From Marthasterias glacialis (taxonomy: Eukaryota > Echinodermata > Asteroidea > Forcipulatida > Asteriidae), in contig OU452219.1 of assembly GCA_911728455.2 (NCBI GenBank), forward strand, positions 9,360,320 to 9,424,319: a DNA stretch of 64,000 nucleotides. The letters are read 5' to 3'. The number at the start of each line of letters is the position of its first letter. Position 1 is the first letter of the stretch. The position numbers were made by a program, and so were the translations under genes. Shown one piece after another: positions 63,101 through 64,000 of the stretch. The notes under the pieces were generated by a model that did not search any database, was not told the origin of the DNA, and saw nothing but the letters and a program-made list of their open reading frames with translations.

Positions 63101-64000
63101 GTGTTATTAACTAAAGAAGAAAACAACGAGAGAAAAAACACTGAAATACATTCCGAAGCATGAACCTAAACGCTTCAATTTAGCACATGGATATGGATAT
63201 GTTTAAGTGATAATTTTGTATCCCTAAATATATTGTATATTTGTGTGACACTTTTATTCCATTCGTTGAAAAATGCTATAATCGTTGTTAACCAAAATAT
63301 ACCTTGCAATCTGGTGTAGATAGACACTCACATTGAACATAGAAAACAATGTCTAAATAACAACAACTTAGCCTAAGGGTTAATACATAAACAGCACAAC
63401 GATCACGATGAATTGTACGCAGTACACATCATTACAATTACACTAATCCGTTTCCATGGCGATGTAAGCCTGCGCGCGCAAGGTGTGTCGTGCCAACAAA
63501 AAGTCAAGTCGTTTCTGCCTCGTCTCGGGCCCCTATTCAGAGCTCAGCCCACGCATCGCGCTCCAACCGCTGTATTTGCTTAATTCCTCTTGTGTAAACT
63601 CCACATAGGTTTGTCAAACAGCAGAGTAATTAAAGAAATCTAATAGTAAGAAATCAACGCTGGCTTGGCGATGCAACGCATGTACGCGCCCGAGAAGCAT
63701 TACGGGTTGGATTGAAATGAAAGATTGCCAACTTAACACGTTGAATGATCTCTACATGTGTTGCATGAATAAACCCATAGGCCCCGTGCTCGCTAACAGT
63801 GAACTAATAAACATCCATCCCTTCATGTCGTGCTTCCATCCAACCCTTCCCCCCGCCCCTTAAGGGACAAGTCTAATTTCAGCAAGTCCTACGTCTTTAA
63901 AGCCACACTGCGGTTTTTTTCCCTGTGGTTTTAACTGAAAGGTAAATTCACAATCTTTTTGTCTGAGAGCTTACTTGGGTTTGTAAGGAGATAAGGATCT
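60116..64000. other. KCNK intron, distal part in window
   Basis: No gene is recognised. On the - strand AAAATGGCCGCGGG (about 60,660-60,674) is YY1-like, but only a short open frame follows. A loose tandem motif lies at 62,505-62,900. The stretch 63,420-63,720 is GC-richer and repeat-free. Confidence 0.45.
62505..62900 (+). repeat. Loose tandem repeats of TCAATCCT..ATCATCCA
   Basis: CTCAATCCTCCCAAATCACC, GTCAATCCTCCAAAATCCT, CTCAGTCCTGCATAATCATC, CTCAATCCTACATAATCATC and CACAATCCTCCAAATCCTTC recur at irregular spacing. TCACCCAGTGTGA is duplicated head to tail at about 62,550-62,576. It is a degenerate tandem array. Confidence 0.5.

Larger units (their letters stand above)
28872..64000 (-). 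other. KCNK13: First intron of the KCNK13-like gene (5' exon not in window)
   Basis: The splice acceptor at 28,872-28,873 requires an upstream exon encoding M1 and the start of pore 1. No open frame on the - strand up to 64,000 looks like it (no conserved M1, cap or TT(I/V)G end). The intron is therefore at least 35 kb, or other genes lie nested in it. Large first introns are known for vertebrate THIK genes. The content is described in the repeat entries and in the entries for the plain stretches. Confidence 0.65.

Noticed and set aside
28872-64000. KCNK 5' exon inside the window
   Set aside because: None of the - strand open frames up to 64,000 has an M1 segment or a TT(I/V)G-like exon end; the exon probably lies beyond the window.

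Overview
This window looks like nuclear DNA of a deuterostome invertebrate, most likely an echinoderm (sea-star or sea-cucumber type genome). The reasons are GT-AG introns of 0.2-3 kb, AT-rich non-coding DNA, tRNA-derived SINEs with a CR1/L2-like 3' tail, many short palindromic MITEs, and proteins close to vertebrate ones. There are no operons, ribosome binding sites or CRISPR arrays. The species assignment is an inference.

Layout. From about 0.6 to 13.7 kb, on the + strand, lie the last 12 coding exons of PEX6, the peroxisomal AAA+ ATPase. They give 465 residues: the end of the D1 ATPase domain, all of the catalytic D2 domain and the C-terminus. The 5' half of the gene lies before base 1. 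All splice phases fit from exon to exon. The PEX6 introns are full of mobile-element remnants: tRNA-SINEs, a TTAA-flanked MITE, a GTGCC-ended foldback element, and copies of a dispersed repeat with a histone-mRNA-type 3' stem-loop.

From 13.7 to 27.9 kb I find no convincing gene. The stretch holds inverted repeats, homopolymers and a 0.7 kb (GTTT)n array with regular interruptions. At 27,943-28,871 on the - strand is the last coding exon of a THIK-type two-pore potassium channel (KCNK13/KCNK12-like), convergent with PEX6. It begins inside the first pore's GFG filter codon, the usual K2P intron position. The 5' exon is not visible, so 28,872-64,000 is best read as part of a first intron of more than 35 kb. 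That intron holds a hAT MITE with a perfect 8-bp target duplication nested in the foldback element, a second TTAA MITE, a 53-bp palindromic minisatellite with CRE motifs, several foldback repeats and microsatellites. It also has non-repetitive stretches that could be regulatory.

The two genes have unrelated roles: peroxisomal import-receptor recycling, and background K+ conductance at the plasma membrane. I see no gene-encoded undescribed system. The most unusual signal is the dispersed repeat with a histone-type stem-loop followed by a purine-rich downstream element, seen at four loci.
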